Shown piece by piece: positions 35,871 through 47,327 of a stretch of DNA of 64,000 nucleotides. A model generated the notes under the pieces. It ran no database searches. It saw only the letters and a program-made list of their open reading frames with translations, and was not told where the DNA came from. The stretch lies in NCBI GenBank assembly GCA_047967505.1, contig CM106540.1. One strand, written 5' to 3'. The position numbers and the translations under genes are program-made. The stretch's first letter is position 1. Each line of letters opens with the position of its first letter. The stretch comes from Dipteris shenzhenensis. Taxonomy: Eukaryota; Polypodiophyta; Polypodiopsida; Gleicheniales.

Positions 35871-37589
35871 AGTCTTTATATATACACATTCATTGTACAT
35901 ACATTTGTTATGATGATTAATGGAATCAAAACTTGAGTCTTATTTTTGAGATGCTTGGGTCTACTTTCCTAAAATTTGCTTGGAATTGATTACTCATCTG
36001 TCATGTAGCATTGTAACACATCATATCCTGTTACATCATCATGCATCACATCATCTTGCTATCGTCTTGTTGCTCCTTATGCATCAAGTAAGCATGCCTC
36101 CATACTTAAGGCTTTTTTGGGAAGAACAAATTTTGGCCACATTTATCAAATATTGCTTCCAAGCAAGTGGTATAGTATCCTATGGCTTGTGCCGATGACT
36201 GTGAGATTGGTTCATCATCATAGTGCTGCGATAATGATTGGCAAATGGTATGGATGCATGCTCTATTTTTTATTCTACAAGAGAGATGGATCTATAGGAG
36301 AAGTGTGTGTGACACACATGCATATACACTAGGTTAACTTGCAATTAGAATGGGAATAAAACCAAAGTTAAGCAAAAAGAAAAAACAGCAATGCTGATGG
36401 CCATCAACACTCAAACATGATGCTAATAGAATTTATACACAAGAAAGATGAAGAGCAAAAAGAAACTTACTAGTAGGTAGGATGTAAAGATAAATTGCAA
36501 ACAAATAAATCCACCGACATGGTTAATCTGTAATGACTAGCCTACCTCAAATGCTACTAAACTTAGCACTTCCATGATATCTAAAGTAGCCATGAACGTT
36601 TATAACCATTACAAAATATAGAGCAAACCACAGAGCAAAGAAAAGCACCAACCTATGCCCAAATTAAGTTGATCTTTTTTGTTGAGATATCATACGTGAT
36701 GGATGTTAAGATTCGTGAATGATCTTAGGGTGTTGTACCATAACCTTAGCTTTGCTGTGTGAATTTCCTAGCATTATGTGGACCCGACCACAAACACTCT
36801 TTTGGCTAGGTATGTAGAGTAATGCTACTTGGCCAAAAACTAGGGTTTCCTACATGCAAATTGACTTTGCTCCCCAATATCACACCATGGTTTTAGATGG
36901 TGAGACTTCTTGCATCAAAGCACTATTTAGTTGCCATCCAATTAAAGATGCCTTTAGGGTCTAAAATCAATGCTTGAGCACGTTGAATGCTCCTCTAGCC
37001 ATCCATCCACCAATTCTGAAAATTGTTGTCCAAAAAATTCCCTTAGTGGGAAGAGTATTGCACTCACAAAAAATAATCCCTTCCTGGGATACAAGACAGC
37101 TTCAGAAAAACACTGCTCACTTATGCTCACTTTCTCAGCTAAACAAAGGCTCAAAATGCATCAATTGTAAGCAATCACTTTCAGCCAACCTTTGGCTTGA
37201 CATGCATCAACTTGAAGGCATAAACCCAACTGAAATTTGAATGTACTAGCCGCCTTTGATCAACTAGAGTCTGCCACAAGCAAAAGACGTTTTTGCTTTC
37301 GGGCCCCATAAAAGCAACTTCTAGTGGCTAGAATTACAGAGCAGCACGTCGTTTTTGACCGTAGATGGATAATATTCCTTCTCCCCCACTCAAACAAGGC
37401 AATAGATTGCTGGAACAGTCGAGGCAACCTGATATATAAGACTAAAATAGTAAAAACGAGCTAGTATATGTCAAAATACAGCTCCCAGGGGCAACCCACG
37501 GACAGTAGGAGACTCCACGCAACAAGTTTGGGCTCTTGGCATAGCAACACCGCAATGCTACAGTCTCCTTGTTGGCTTCGCTCAACCAA
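35871..37589. other. No gene seen
   Basis: AT-rich, short open frames only, no domain recognised. If the PBS at 37,590 belongs to a minus-strand element, the right part is its decayed internal region. Confidence 0.35.
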
Positions 37590-37601
37590 GCTCTGATACC
37601 A
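37590..37601 (-). promoter_or_regulatory. Primer-binding site, initiator tRNA-Met (exact)
   Basis: Minus strand TGGTATCAGAGC followed by TTGGTTGAGCG. A likely LTR end (TGATGGAG, plus strand) begins at 37,604. Confidence 0.8.
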
Positions 37602-37603
37602 GT

Positions 37604-39590
37604 TGATGGAGAGGAGGTCTTATCGGAGAGCAACAAAGAAAGGGAGAACACCGAAATTGTGGGTGCTAACTCACCCAGATCAAGGTAGGCTCTTATTATG
37701 TATGTATGGTACAAAGGGGTATAGACTGGGCCATTGGCCTTTACCCCTACAAATATAGGGGTTGGAACAAGGATGACCTAGATAGACATGTGGCATAGTT
37801 TTAAACCTGATGGCAGGTGAGTGGATTTGACACCATGTTTGGTGATCCAAAAAAGTTCATGTAGAGCTCGATAAGCTCTTCTTGCCAAGTAAATATTGAC
37901 CAACTATAGACTCTCCAACTCTTATAGAGCACTCTTGTAGGTCCCTCCACAAATGGTACTCACACCAGTTGTGTGTCTTTTTCCCTATTGCAATGGCTCA
38001 ATGAATGGACAAGAGAGGTGATACTTAGGGCCTTAGTACATGGATGGGATAGGATGGGAATCTATTTGTCCTCATTACTCCCATCTTAGACTAAGGGGTC
38101 TAGGATGGGTTTAGGAAAGGAATAGTCATTTTTCTCCCATCTTGGACCTTGACCTTAAGACCCTATAAGATAGGGTTTGGAAAGCATGGAATGATGACAT
38201 GTGTCCTTGTCCCCACCTCCTAAACATATAAAATGATGCCATGCGTCCTCTTCCACCTAAACCATGCCGAGTTCTTTTGACTCAGCACATGGTGGGAAGG
38301 GAATAGGATATAAATACGTGGTGGATAGAAATACATTTGAATACATCTGCTAAGACCCTTGAGGCAATGGTTAAAGGGAAAGGAGTGCAGATACGATGAG
38401 AACCCAAAAGTTTATGAGAACCCAAAAGTTTGTCACTATTCACTTTGAAAGTCCAAATCTATTAAGGAGACATGCTTGAAAAACACGTGGAAAATCAGTA
38501 AAGCGGGCTGCAGGCTGCGACTTTCTATTCGGAGGTAGGGCGATTGATGAGACGTACGTTTCCATTCGAAATTAGAAAATTTCCTTGGAAGCGAGGCTGC
38601 CTGGGATTATACTGGGAGAATTCGAACCAGGGGCTGCGGCCACAGTTTTTGTGTGGATTCTGGAGGAGCTTGTTTGTCAAACAGTCAGACCCACCCAAGC
38701 TCTTCAAAACAACAGGCGATGGTGAATGCACACTGCACAGCGGGAGAATCTTCCACCACATTCAATTCCTCCATGATCATAACTTGTTGTCGGCAGTTTT
38801 CTTGTAGCGTGGATTCCTGAACCTTGTTTATAGTCCACCACGTGGCCGATTTTGGAACAAATACTCCGTGTGGATTAGTCACAGCCGCGCAGACCTTAGC
38901 GCCGGAAAGTAAGTACAGCACCGACTCATTTGTCATCAAACGTCCCCAGTCCCCTCTCCCCTGTGCCGTTCTGACCCACATGTTCGATCCACATCTTCCA
39001 ACCGCTTTGGCATCTCCTGATTTTGCACTTGAGTCTTGGAGGTTGCAATGTCCCCACCAAATTGCATACTTGATTTGGGCAACAATTGCTAGGGATAGTC
39101 ACACTGTAGAGCACCATCTGATTACTAATAAACCAAATAGACATAAGACCCTAAGCCCTTACAATGTTGCAAGTCAAAATGCGGGAAGATTGGAAAGCCC
39201 ACAGTGTCTCTAAGATGAAAACATTCCCAAATTGATGACTCGTGGAATAAAAATGGCATTTAAATGGCAATATGAATCTTCTCTTAAGGGTGTTTACAGA
39301 CATGCGCACCACCCATGGAGCAAGATTGCCCACCCATAGTCTAGCACATGGCTTAGATGCATTCAATGCACCATGGGCAGCTTTAGCACGTAAACACTCT
39401 AAATTATATGGCCAGTATGGCAGGCCCATAATAGATGATAACAAACTAATTGCATATTGTGTTTATAAAAATGAAAAGGAGGGATAAATTGCCCCTAATC
39501 GACTCAAACTGAAAGAGCGATTTCTATACATATATGTATGGTTGGGATGAGTAAGAGGCACCAAAGCTGAGAAATCTTGGTTCTCCAAAC
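37604..39590. other. LTR of unknown length, then a region with ambiguous ORFs
   Basis: The left LTR end follows the PBS; the right end is undefined. At 38,466-39,213 the DNA is more GC-rich and open on both strands (plus 38,544-38,807 and 38,824-39,213; minus 38,525-38,761 and 38,685-38,981). The frames overlap and neither strand shows a known domain, so I make no gene call. Confidence 0.35.
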
Positions 39591-39599
39591 ATGCTCTAG

Positions 39600-41575
39600 G
39601 ATCTCAGAGTGCCAAAGCTTAAGAAAGACAAGGAAATAGATCTCTATAGAAAACAACGAGACATTCTTCACCATGAAAGATTCTCAAAAACCAATGGCAT
39701 CTTAAAGCCTTAGTTTTAGTTTGAAGATAAAGAATTCCCAACCCTCCCTCATGCTTTGATCCTTGATAGCCTACAAAGGACTACATAAAGCTTTTGAGTA
39801 TTATCTCCCTTATCCCATAAAAAAATCCTAAATTCCTTCTGCCATTGGCTTTATTAGAGCACCATAGGCTAGAAACATTAACATAGTAAGAAAAGAGAGC
39901 ATGATTTAAAATGACAATGTGAGAGTTCCATCCTAGAACCTTAAATGTCCATGGCTTCATCTTGTCATGGATCTTAAAAACAATCTATAAAATCTTGGCT
40001 TAGGAGACACCACAATTCCCAAGGTGCCTCCAAATGGTTCCCAATGGTTGCCAGTGGTAACCATTTTAGAAATGACCCAACAGAGGGTACACACAGCGGA
40101 AGACTGATAGTATTGCCCAAGAGCTCACACAATGTGCGTGGGGTATGGAGTCACAAACTTCTTAACTTACGTGCATAGATGTGCAAGCCAGTAAATAGAC
40201 AATGCTCAGAGACAAATATAGAAGCAACTCTTTATGTTTCTGTCCGTCCACAAAGTAGGACATGATACAATACCAACAGGTTCTCCTACTAGATGCCAAG
40301 CACTTCTAGATCTCTGAGCCCACATGCTCCACCTCGAGCAAATGTAGACTCTTTGTCTAGAGTGATCCTCTCCACCTTGCTGTCTGGAAACCAGCCTAGG
40401 TGGGCAGCCCTCTGAGTGAGCTAAGTCTGCAGGTCTTCAGCCAAGTTCACCTCCAGGATGAGGCCCAAGTATTGCTGCTATTGCTCCTCCTTTCTGCTCC
40501 TCAAAAGCTGCTCCGGATGATATAGAATGAGGGCATGGAAGCCCTCCTTTTATAGCCCCCAAGGGTTGCAAACAAAAATTGACCAGTCTGGCCGACCTAG
40601 TCTATCACAAACTGACTTGGTTGGCTGGCCCAACCAGTCCTATAAAAGGGCCTTTGGCAGCCCCTTTTGGGTTGCTGCCTATGCCCATTCCTGCGCCTAT
40701 TGCAGGCCTATTTGTAGGTCTTATGCCTGCCCATAGACACCATGTAGCCATACTGGTCCATGCCTTGTTTAGGACCTGCTGCAGGTAATAACCCTATGCA
40801 CAAGCCTGCCCAAATAGGTCTCCATGCTTCACCTCCAATTGCTGGTCCATGGCCTTCCCTTCGCCTTGACAGCTGCCCACATGGCAGCTCATGTGCTGCC
40901 CATGTGGCAGCCCCAATATTTCCAGGTCTACCACCCCTATGCTCTCCTCATATGGGGGCTTACAGATGGGGAGGTGACCATTCCAACAACCCAATGGTTG
41001 CCAATGAAGATCAAAGTATCAAGCTAGGATGGCTTCTCATCCCACCCAGCCTATATACAAAGGCTTTAGATAGGAACAACCAAGATATTTCTAAACAATA
41101 CCCAATGGTTTGCAAAGAAGACCATAGTATCAAGCTAGACTGGCTGAACTAACCTAAAATGCAAAGGCTTCATAGAGATTGATAGATGATCCAACTTTAT
41201 TTCTTGATATACAACATAGTAATAAGGTCATCAACAAAGACATGTAAGCCAATATTCTTCCTAAAAGGAAATTTGAGACCAACAATAGCCCCATGCTGAG
41301 CCCTTAAAATATCATAGTTCAATATCAACACCTAAGAAATGCATAAAGAAGAGGGATCTTGTCTTATTAATCCCTTAATATCAAAGTCCCCCCCTACCCC
41401 TCCATTGATAGTTACTATAGCCCTTGTGTTTGAGTTATTTGGCAAAAAGAGATCCAAAGCTTAATGTACTAATGATCATAAAAAAAAGAGATCCAAAGCT
41501 TAATTTATTGATCATGTTAAAAAAAAACCTTTCATATTCTATCATAGGCCTTGTTGAGATCCAAACCTAATGTTA
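39600..41575 (-). pseudogene. LINE relic split by a solo LTR
   Basis: Minus-strand fragments in LINE order. GLDLNKAYDRI near 41,545-41,575 is an RT landmark; ILRAQHGAIVGLKFPF and FVDDLITML (41,205-41,330) are the RT palm with the FxDD box; QWQKEFRIFLWDKGDNTQKL and GRVGN (about 39,760-39,860) match the region after RT. Many stops. The solo LTR at 40,063-40,988 lies between RT and this last region. A 45-bp duplication (CCAATGGTTGCCAATGAAG / CCAATGGTTTGCAAAGAAG) sits at 40,991 and 41,101. Confidence 0.7.
40063..40988 (-). repeat. Solo copia-type LTR
   Basis: About 926 bp, minus strand. The right end reads TGTTGGAATGGTCACCTCCC on the minus strand and matches the start of the LTR at 43,496; the left end (TTTTAGAAATGA) matches that LTR's terminus imperfectly. 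No PBS or internal sequence adjoins it, and LINE sequence resumes on both sides. CCCAATGGTTGCCA occurs near both flanks. Confidence 0.75.
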
Positions 41576-43495
41576 GCACAAAAGTGCCACCCATAGGTAA
41601 GCAAGTTTAAGGTTGAACAAGTGTAGATTGCCAACAAAAGCTCGGGCAAAAGGTGAGCTTGAAAACAACTCTATAAAGGCCTTGTCATGTGCGCAAAACA
41701 CAACTATCATTCTTTAAAGAATTGTGAGTGATTTCCATGCCAGCTACAAAGATCTGATAGCCACATCTGTTAGTGGTCAAACTAGCCATCAAATTCAGAC
41801 TCAGAAGCCAAATCCTCATGTTCAATCCTTAAATGATGAGATCCATCAATTTGGCCAAAGATATGAGTAGTTCACTTTTGGAAAGTTGACGCAACTACCC
41901 ACTTTTAGAGACAAAGGCCTTAAGCAACCTTTCAAAGATAACTTGAGATCCAAGGTCTAGTTTTCACGCCTACACAAACAATCAAGTAGATCAATCACCC
42001 TCTATAAAGCTTGCACCAAATACCTACAAATAAATATGTCAGGGCAGCCATTGCTGGAAGCACCTATTTTTGGATCCAAGCTCATCAATATAGGTAGCCA
42101 CCACTCCAAGCACCTATTTGGGATCGAAGCTCATCAATATAGGTGTTGTCGAATTAAATACCCTTTGAGGCAATGCTTTTTTAAAGAATCCTGTGAAGGT
42201 AGCCCCCGCTACTGGAAGCACCTATTTTTGGATCCAAGCTCATCAATATAGGTGTTGTCCACCTGAAGCCCCTTTGACCGAATGATCTAGAAGAATCTAT
42301 GCTCATATATTGTCTCTCCTTCCTAGGCAAGGGTAGGGAGGGTGCAAGCAAGGTATATATTCCCTGAAAGTTTCACAATCAATGGTTTTTGAAGAAAAGT
42401 TTGCAAGTTTGTGTGCAAAGGTTGTTTGCTTTTGTAAAAGTTCACTAGGTGTTTTTGTGAGTTGCAAGTCTACGAGACCTAGAGAAGAAAGTGTCAATAG
42501 GCTATGTGGACCCAAGTTGGGCAATCATTCTTGGCCTCAAGTTGAGGTCTTGAGAGCTACTTGAGGTAGATAGATTGGATTATCATCCTATGCAAGTAAG
42601 ACTTTGCACCATTACGCTTAGGCTCATGAAAAGGGTGACTCAATGTTAATGCTGATTCAAGCCAAAGATATACAGAGTTCATAGGCCTACAATTAGGCTC
42701 ATTAGTAGCATGCCTAAGTGTCCCAGGGGTGTTCAAGCTAAAGCAAAACATTCATAGTGATTACCTCCAAGCACACCACTAGCATGTCTAGGTGGGTGTT
42801 TAAGTGATTTTTAAGCCAAAAGATTCTTGAGCGGACTCATTGTTTCATCTTTAGCTCCAAGGCCCCTCAAAAACTATTTGCATATTTCTTAGTTTGTCAT
42901 GGCAACCTTCTATAAAGTCATGTCCATCAATTGACCCCACTGCATTGAGTTCTAAGGGGCTGCCACATGTTTAGATTTTTTGTTAAATTTCATCAAGAGT
43001 AGGAGCCAAAACAATTCCACTATCAACAAACCCACTGCAAGGGGCCATAGTCATCCAACAAGCTTATGCAAGGCTCAAGCACTGAGTTTGCAAGGATTTC
43101 ATCCATCCAATTGTTCTTTGAGAACCCTTAGTTCAGAGCTCACAGTACCTTTATGCTAGCCCACACAGCCTTCAATGTTCCACACTAGGTTTAGTTTCTT
43201 GTAATCCAAGCAAGTCGAATGAGATCACAACTACCAATTCATTCTCAAGGAATTTTCTAGTTGACATTCGAATTCTTCTTGCGAATCCTCTCAACTCAAG
43301 GAGATGACATGTTGATTCCTCTAAGCTGAAGGAGTTTCAAGGGAAAAGATCCCTTCCATCATCAACATCTTGTGACAATTTGAAATTTGCTACCGCAAGA
43401 TATTTCTTATCACTCAATAACATATCAAAGTGGGTCTAGCAAGACTCAAGAGCCATGACATGTTCGAGATGAAGTAAGAGGGTCTAGTACAACCT
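41576..43495. repeat. No gene; three copies of a 42-bp repeat
   Basis: GAAGCACCTATTTTTGGATC followed by CAAGCTCATCAATATAGGT occurs at about 42,055-42,095, 42,105-42,145 (degenerate) and 42,214-42,254. The rest is non-coding to my eye; 41,576-42,000 may include more LINE relic. Confidence 0.55.
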
Positions 43496-44560
43496 TGTTG
43501 GAATATGAATGTTCACCTCCCCACTTGTGAGCCCCCAACTAAGGTGTGCATTGGGGGGTGGGGGTGGACCAGAGAAGGCAAGGGGTTGCCACCACATGGG
43601 CTACCATGTGGGTAGCACTTTTGAGGATATGCTTGGAGCTCGAACGCCGCATTAAATGGTGACTTTGTGTAGGAAAGATGGCGGGGGGCGTCAATCCCTA
43701 GATCTGCTCTAGCAATAGGCAACTAAAGAGCAACAAAACATGGTGGGGATGCTCAGGGTAACAGGCGCCTTGATGGTGAGGTTGTACAGCAAGGTAGTGT
43801 GGGTAGGCACATGGCCTATAACATACCTTGAATAATGGCACAGCATGGCAGGGGTCTGTGGGCAGGTGTACACCCTACAACAAGGCCCTGGTAATAGGAC
43901 AAAAGGGGTTAGGTAAGGTCCTTATATAGGGCATGGAGCCAGTCAACCAGGATGACTAGTAGGTTGATTGGTTAGGGTTTGTCTAGCCGACCAAGGGGGG
44001 TCGATTCATCCCTTGTTGGGTTGGCCATGTTGCATGGCTTTTGGGCCTATAAAGGGGGGCACTTGGGCCTACATTACTCATCACCTAGAGCAGCCTTCCA
44101 AGGAGCATTAAGGAGTAGCAGAACAACATCTTCTAGATCTACATCTAGGAAGAGAGAAGAGGGTTGGAGAGCTATAGACTAAGCTTAAAGGAGGTATCCA
44201 CCTAGGCTAAGGTTCCGGATAGCAAGGTGGAGGGATCCTTTGGACAAAGAGTCTACGTATGCTCAATGGGGCTAATGGGCTCAAGGATCTAGAGGTGCTA
44301 GGTATTTAGTAGGAGAACCTTTTTGTATTATATATTGTACAGTGTGTGGATAGATGGAAATATAAAGTGTTGCTTCTATATTTGTCTCTAAGCACAATTT
44401 ATTTACTAGTCTACACATACACATGAATGTTGTGAAGTACACACACTTGATGAAGCATTGATTCCATCATTAAACATTTTCACTTCTTGTAATTCTTGGG
44501 CTAACTATCAATCTATCACTCTACGAGATACCCTCTATGTGAGAGTTCACTTTTCTAACA
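43496..44560 (+). repeat. Copia-type LTR, plus strand
   Basis: 1,065 bp from TGTTGGAA to TTCTAACA, near-perfect inverted termini, with a TATATATTG box near 44,330. The PBS follows immediately. The family is represented three times in the window (also 40,063-40,988 and 46,102-46,372, both minus strand). Confidence 0.88.
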
Positions 44561-44574
44561 TGGTATCAAAGCCC
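44561..44574 (+). promoter_or_regulatory. Primer-binding site, initiator tRNA-Met type
   Basis: TGGTATCAAAGCCC directly follows the LTR's terminal CA, as in many Ty1/copia elements. Confidence 0.88.
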
Positions 44575-44792
44575 TAATGGAACTTCTCTGTAATTGGAGC
44601 TTGAACGCAAGGACCTTGCTAAAGGACGACTTTGATTTATTTGCTTAGAGGAATTAGCTTTGGTGTCTGGAGGATGATACCCAGGCAGGAGGCTCAGGTT
44701 TAGGTAGGCGTCTGAAGGATTGTATCCAGGTGGACCGGCTCCATAAAGGTGTAGGGCACTCTAAACCCTTTTCCTCTTTCAGTTCATTATCA

Positions 44793-45700
44793 TGGCCAAT
44801 AGATACTAGATCCCAAACTTTGGTAAGGCAAGCAAGCTCAACAAGATCGACTACCTGTTGTGGAAAATGAAGGTCTAGAGCTGCGTGGTGTTGAGGGAGT
44901 CGTGGGGGATTGCAACAGGGATGGACTTCATACCTTAGGCCACCGTGACCACTCCAACCACATCAACCTTGACGACAGTGATAATGCCAATAGACGCTAT
45001 ATATTAGTGAGAGCATGGCAGATATGGGGTGCGAAAGCCTTACCTATCATTGTGCATATGACACCTGATGCAGTGCTATTGCATATTTAGTTGGTGGACA
45101 CTTCTTTCAAGGCTTGGGTGATTTTGAGGGATATGTACAAGCTCAACAATGAGGCAAGAATCTTGGACCTCGATACCAACTGTGTATCATGAGTATGGAT
45201 AAGGGGGAATTGGTTTAGGAGCACATTACCAAGATGAAGGCGGTGTAAGATCAACTGCAATAGTTGGTCAAAGGAAGAGATCGACCGAGATGGCAAGACT
45301 ATTGCTAGGAATGCTCCCAAGAAGCTACAGTAGTTTTTTGACTACTATGACCCCAAGGAATATGGCAGCATCATGACTCTTAAGGAGCTAGTTCCATTGC
45401 TGCTACAGCAAGAAGCTTGGGAAAAGAAGTATGATGGTATAAACAAGGATGACAAGGCCTTGATAGCTTAGGAAAAGAGCAAAGGCAAGGGAAATGGTAA
45501 GCCTGGCAAATGAAAGCACAAACTGATGATGACAGAGCAGATTGCTCAGAAGAAGACAACAAGAAGAAGAGAAAGAAAGAGAAGAAGTGCTTTTACTGTG
45601 ATGAGCCTAGACATTTTGTGAAAGATTGTAAAAAGAAGAAGGTTGATAAGAAGAAGAAGGGTGTGAGCTAAGCGTTAGAGGAGTTAGCCCTCAAATGCTG
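44793..45700 (+). pseudogene. Ty1/copia gag, heavily mutated
   Basis: From an ATG at 44,793, gag similarity runs through KLNKIDYLLWKMKV, TSFKAWVILRDMYKLNNEAR, PKKLQ*FFDYY and LKELVPLLLQQEAWEKKYD to a CCHC zinc knuckle CFYCDEPRHFVKDC (45,588-45,629) in a Lys-rich tail. At least eight stops and one or two frameshifts. Most stops are TAG (after RY, MKV, FIP, LHI, KLQ, LIA), where Gln is plausible; one is TGA and one TAA. A fragment resembling the start of the protease (about 45,710-45,790) follows, then nothing of pol. Confidence 0.8.
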
Positions 45701-45884
45701 ATAGGGAACTTTTCTTAGTGGCCACTCCATGTGGTGTTGTTGAGATTAGGTACATGGACCCTGGTGTTACTGTCAGGATGTTAGACATTGAGGAATGGTC
45801 AGAAGAGGAGTCTATATCCTTTGTGAAGGTGATGGATAGCACAAGTTCCTAGTATCTATTGGCCATGATAATGAACTAAAAGAG

Positions 45885-46372
45885 GAAAAGGGTTTAGAGT
45901 ATCATACACTTGTCTGAACCTGAGCCTCCCACCTGGGCACAATCCTTCAAATGCCTGCTTGAACTTGAGCCTCCTACCTGGGCACAATACTCCAAACACC
46001 AAAGCTAATTCCTTTGAGCAAATGAATCAAGGCCGTCATTCACCAAGGTCCTTACCTTTAAGATCCATGTCCCAAGACCTTCCGTCAAGGCTTTGATACC
46101 ATGCTAGAAAAGTGAACTTTCACACAAAGGGTATCCTGTGGAAGACTTATAGTTAGTCTAAGATTTACATGTGGAAGTGTTTCACTATATTATCAATGCT
46201 TCATCAAGTGTGTGTACTTCACAACATTTATGTGTATGTGCACACTAGCAAATAGACTATGCTTAGAGGCAAGTACAGAAGCAACACTTTATATTTCCAT
46301 CCATCGTAAATTGGATAAGATACAATACCAAAAGGTTCCCCTAAATGCCTAGCACCTCTAGATCTCTGGGAT
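45885..46372 (-). repeat. Inverted, truncated copy of the copia LTR, PBS and leader
   Basis: Read on the minus strand: the LTR end (46,372-46,102, terminus TTCTAGCA), PBS TGGTATCAAAGCC (46,089-46,101), then leader matching 44,575-44,750 (AAGGACCTTG, GAATTAGCTTTGGTGT, GGATTGT...CCAGGTGG). It faces the plus-strand copy, so two PBSs converge on the gag remnant. The LTR is cut at 46,372. Confidence 0.85.
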
Positions 46373-46461
46373 GGGCAAGAAGCGAGTTTTTCGAGCGAGT
46401 TTTGAAGCTAGTTTTTTTTGGCAACCACCACATTTTGTTTCACCTATTCCACTTGTGACAC

Positions 46462-46609
46462 CTCTCTCTCTCTCTCTCTCTCTCTGAGCATAACCCCTCT
46501 CTCTATTACGTCTCTCTCTCTCTCTCTCTCTCTAGTTGGATGCAACAAACATGAATTCGTGATTGTTAAACTTGAGCATGTGTTTCTCTTTCTGTCTATT
46601 TGCACGATG

Positions 46610-46672
<63 letters not shown>

Positions 46673-46751
46673 CTTAGTTGGATGCAACATACATGAATTC
46701 GTGATTGTTAAACCCGAGCACATGTTTCTCTTTCTGTCTATTTGCATGATG

Positions 46752-46789
<38 letters not shown>

Positions 46790-46890
46790 TTAGCCGGATG
46801 CAACAGACATGAATTTGTGATTGTTAAACCCGAGCACATGTTTCTCTTCCTGTCTATTTGCATGATGTAATCTCTCTCTCTCTCTCTCTT
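46462..46890. repeat. Three tandem units with (CT)n tracts
   Basis: A unit of ~80 bp (GGATGCAACAAACATGAATT…TTTGCACGATGTAATCTCTC) plus a (CT)n tract of variable length repeats at 46,534, 46,676 and 46,792. Further (CT)n tracts precede it (46,462-46,532). Length differences lie almost wholly in the CT tracts. Confidence 0.9.
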
Positions 46891-47327
46891 CGACATATGT
46901 ATGTGCTACTTGTTGAGAATACATTTCATTATTTCATGAATCCAAATGAAGGCTCACCTTGATCTCCACATTGAGCTTCTCCCCCTGTAGCTCCTATTCA
47001 GGTGCTTCCAACTTGTGCGGCTAGTGGCTCTATTTCTACAGAAGCTAATACATTGCCAATTATTAGAGGCCCTCTAAAAAATAAAAACAATGTCCATGCG
47101 ACTCTTAATCCAACTTGACTTTTGTCACAATCTTGTCTCGTACCTTTAGGTGTGGGAGTGTCCAAGTCTATCGGGTTTATCTAGCCTCCTAATCTTTTTT
47201 TTGCCCCCTCATTCTTTCAGCTGCTTTCTTTCCCGCTCTAGTAGATGCATGTGCCCCCACGTTGCTTGCTTCACTTACCTGTAGTGTAGAGTCCTTTGTA
47301 AGTATATAAATAACTTGGAAGATAAAT
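46891..47327. other. No gene seen
   Basis: Short unstructured spacer between the minisatellite and the minus-strand transposon-type gene. Confidence 0.4.

Noticed and set aside
38600-38640. tRNA or SINE (GGTTCGAAT on the minus strand)
   Set aside because: No A box at the expected distance and no cloverleaf.
38525-39213. Host gene on either strand
   Set aside because: Overlapping open frames on both strands, no domain and no convincing splice pattern.
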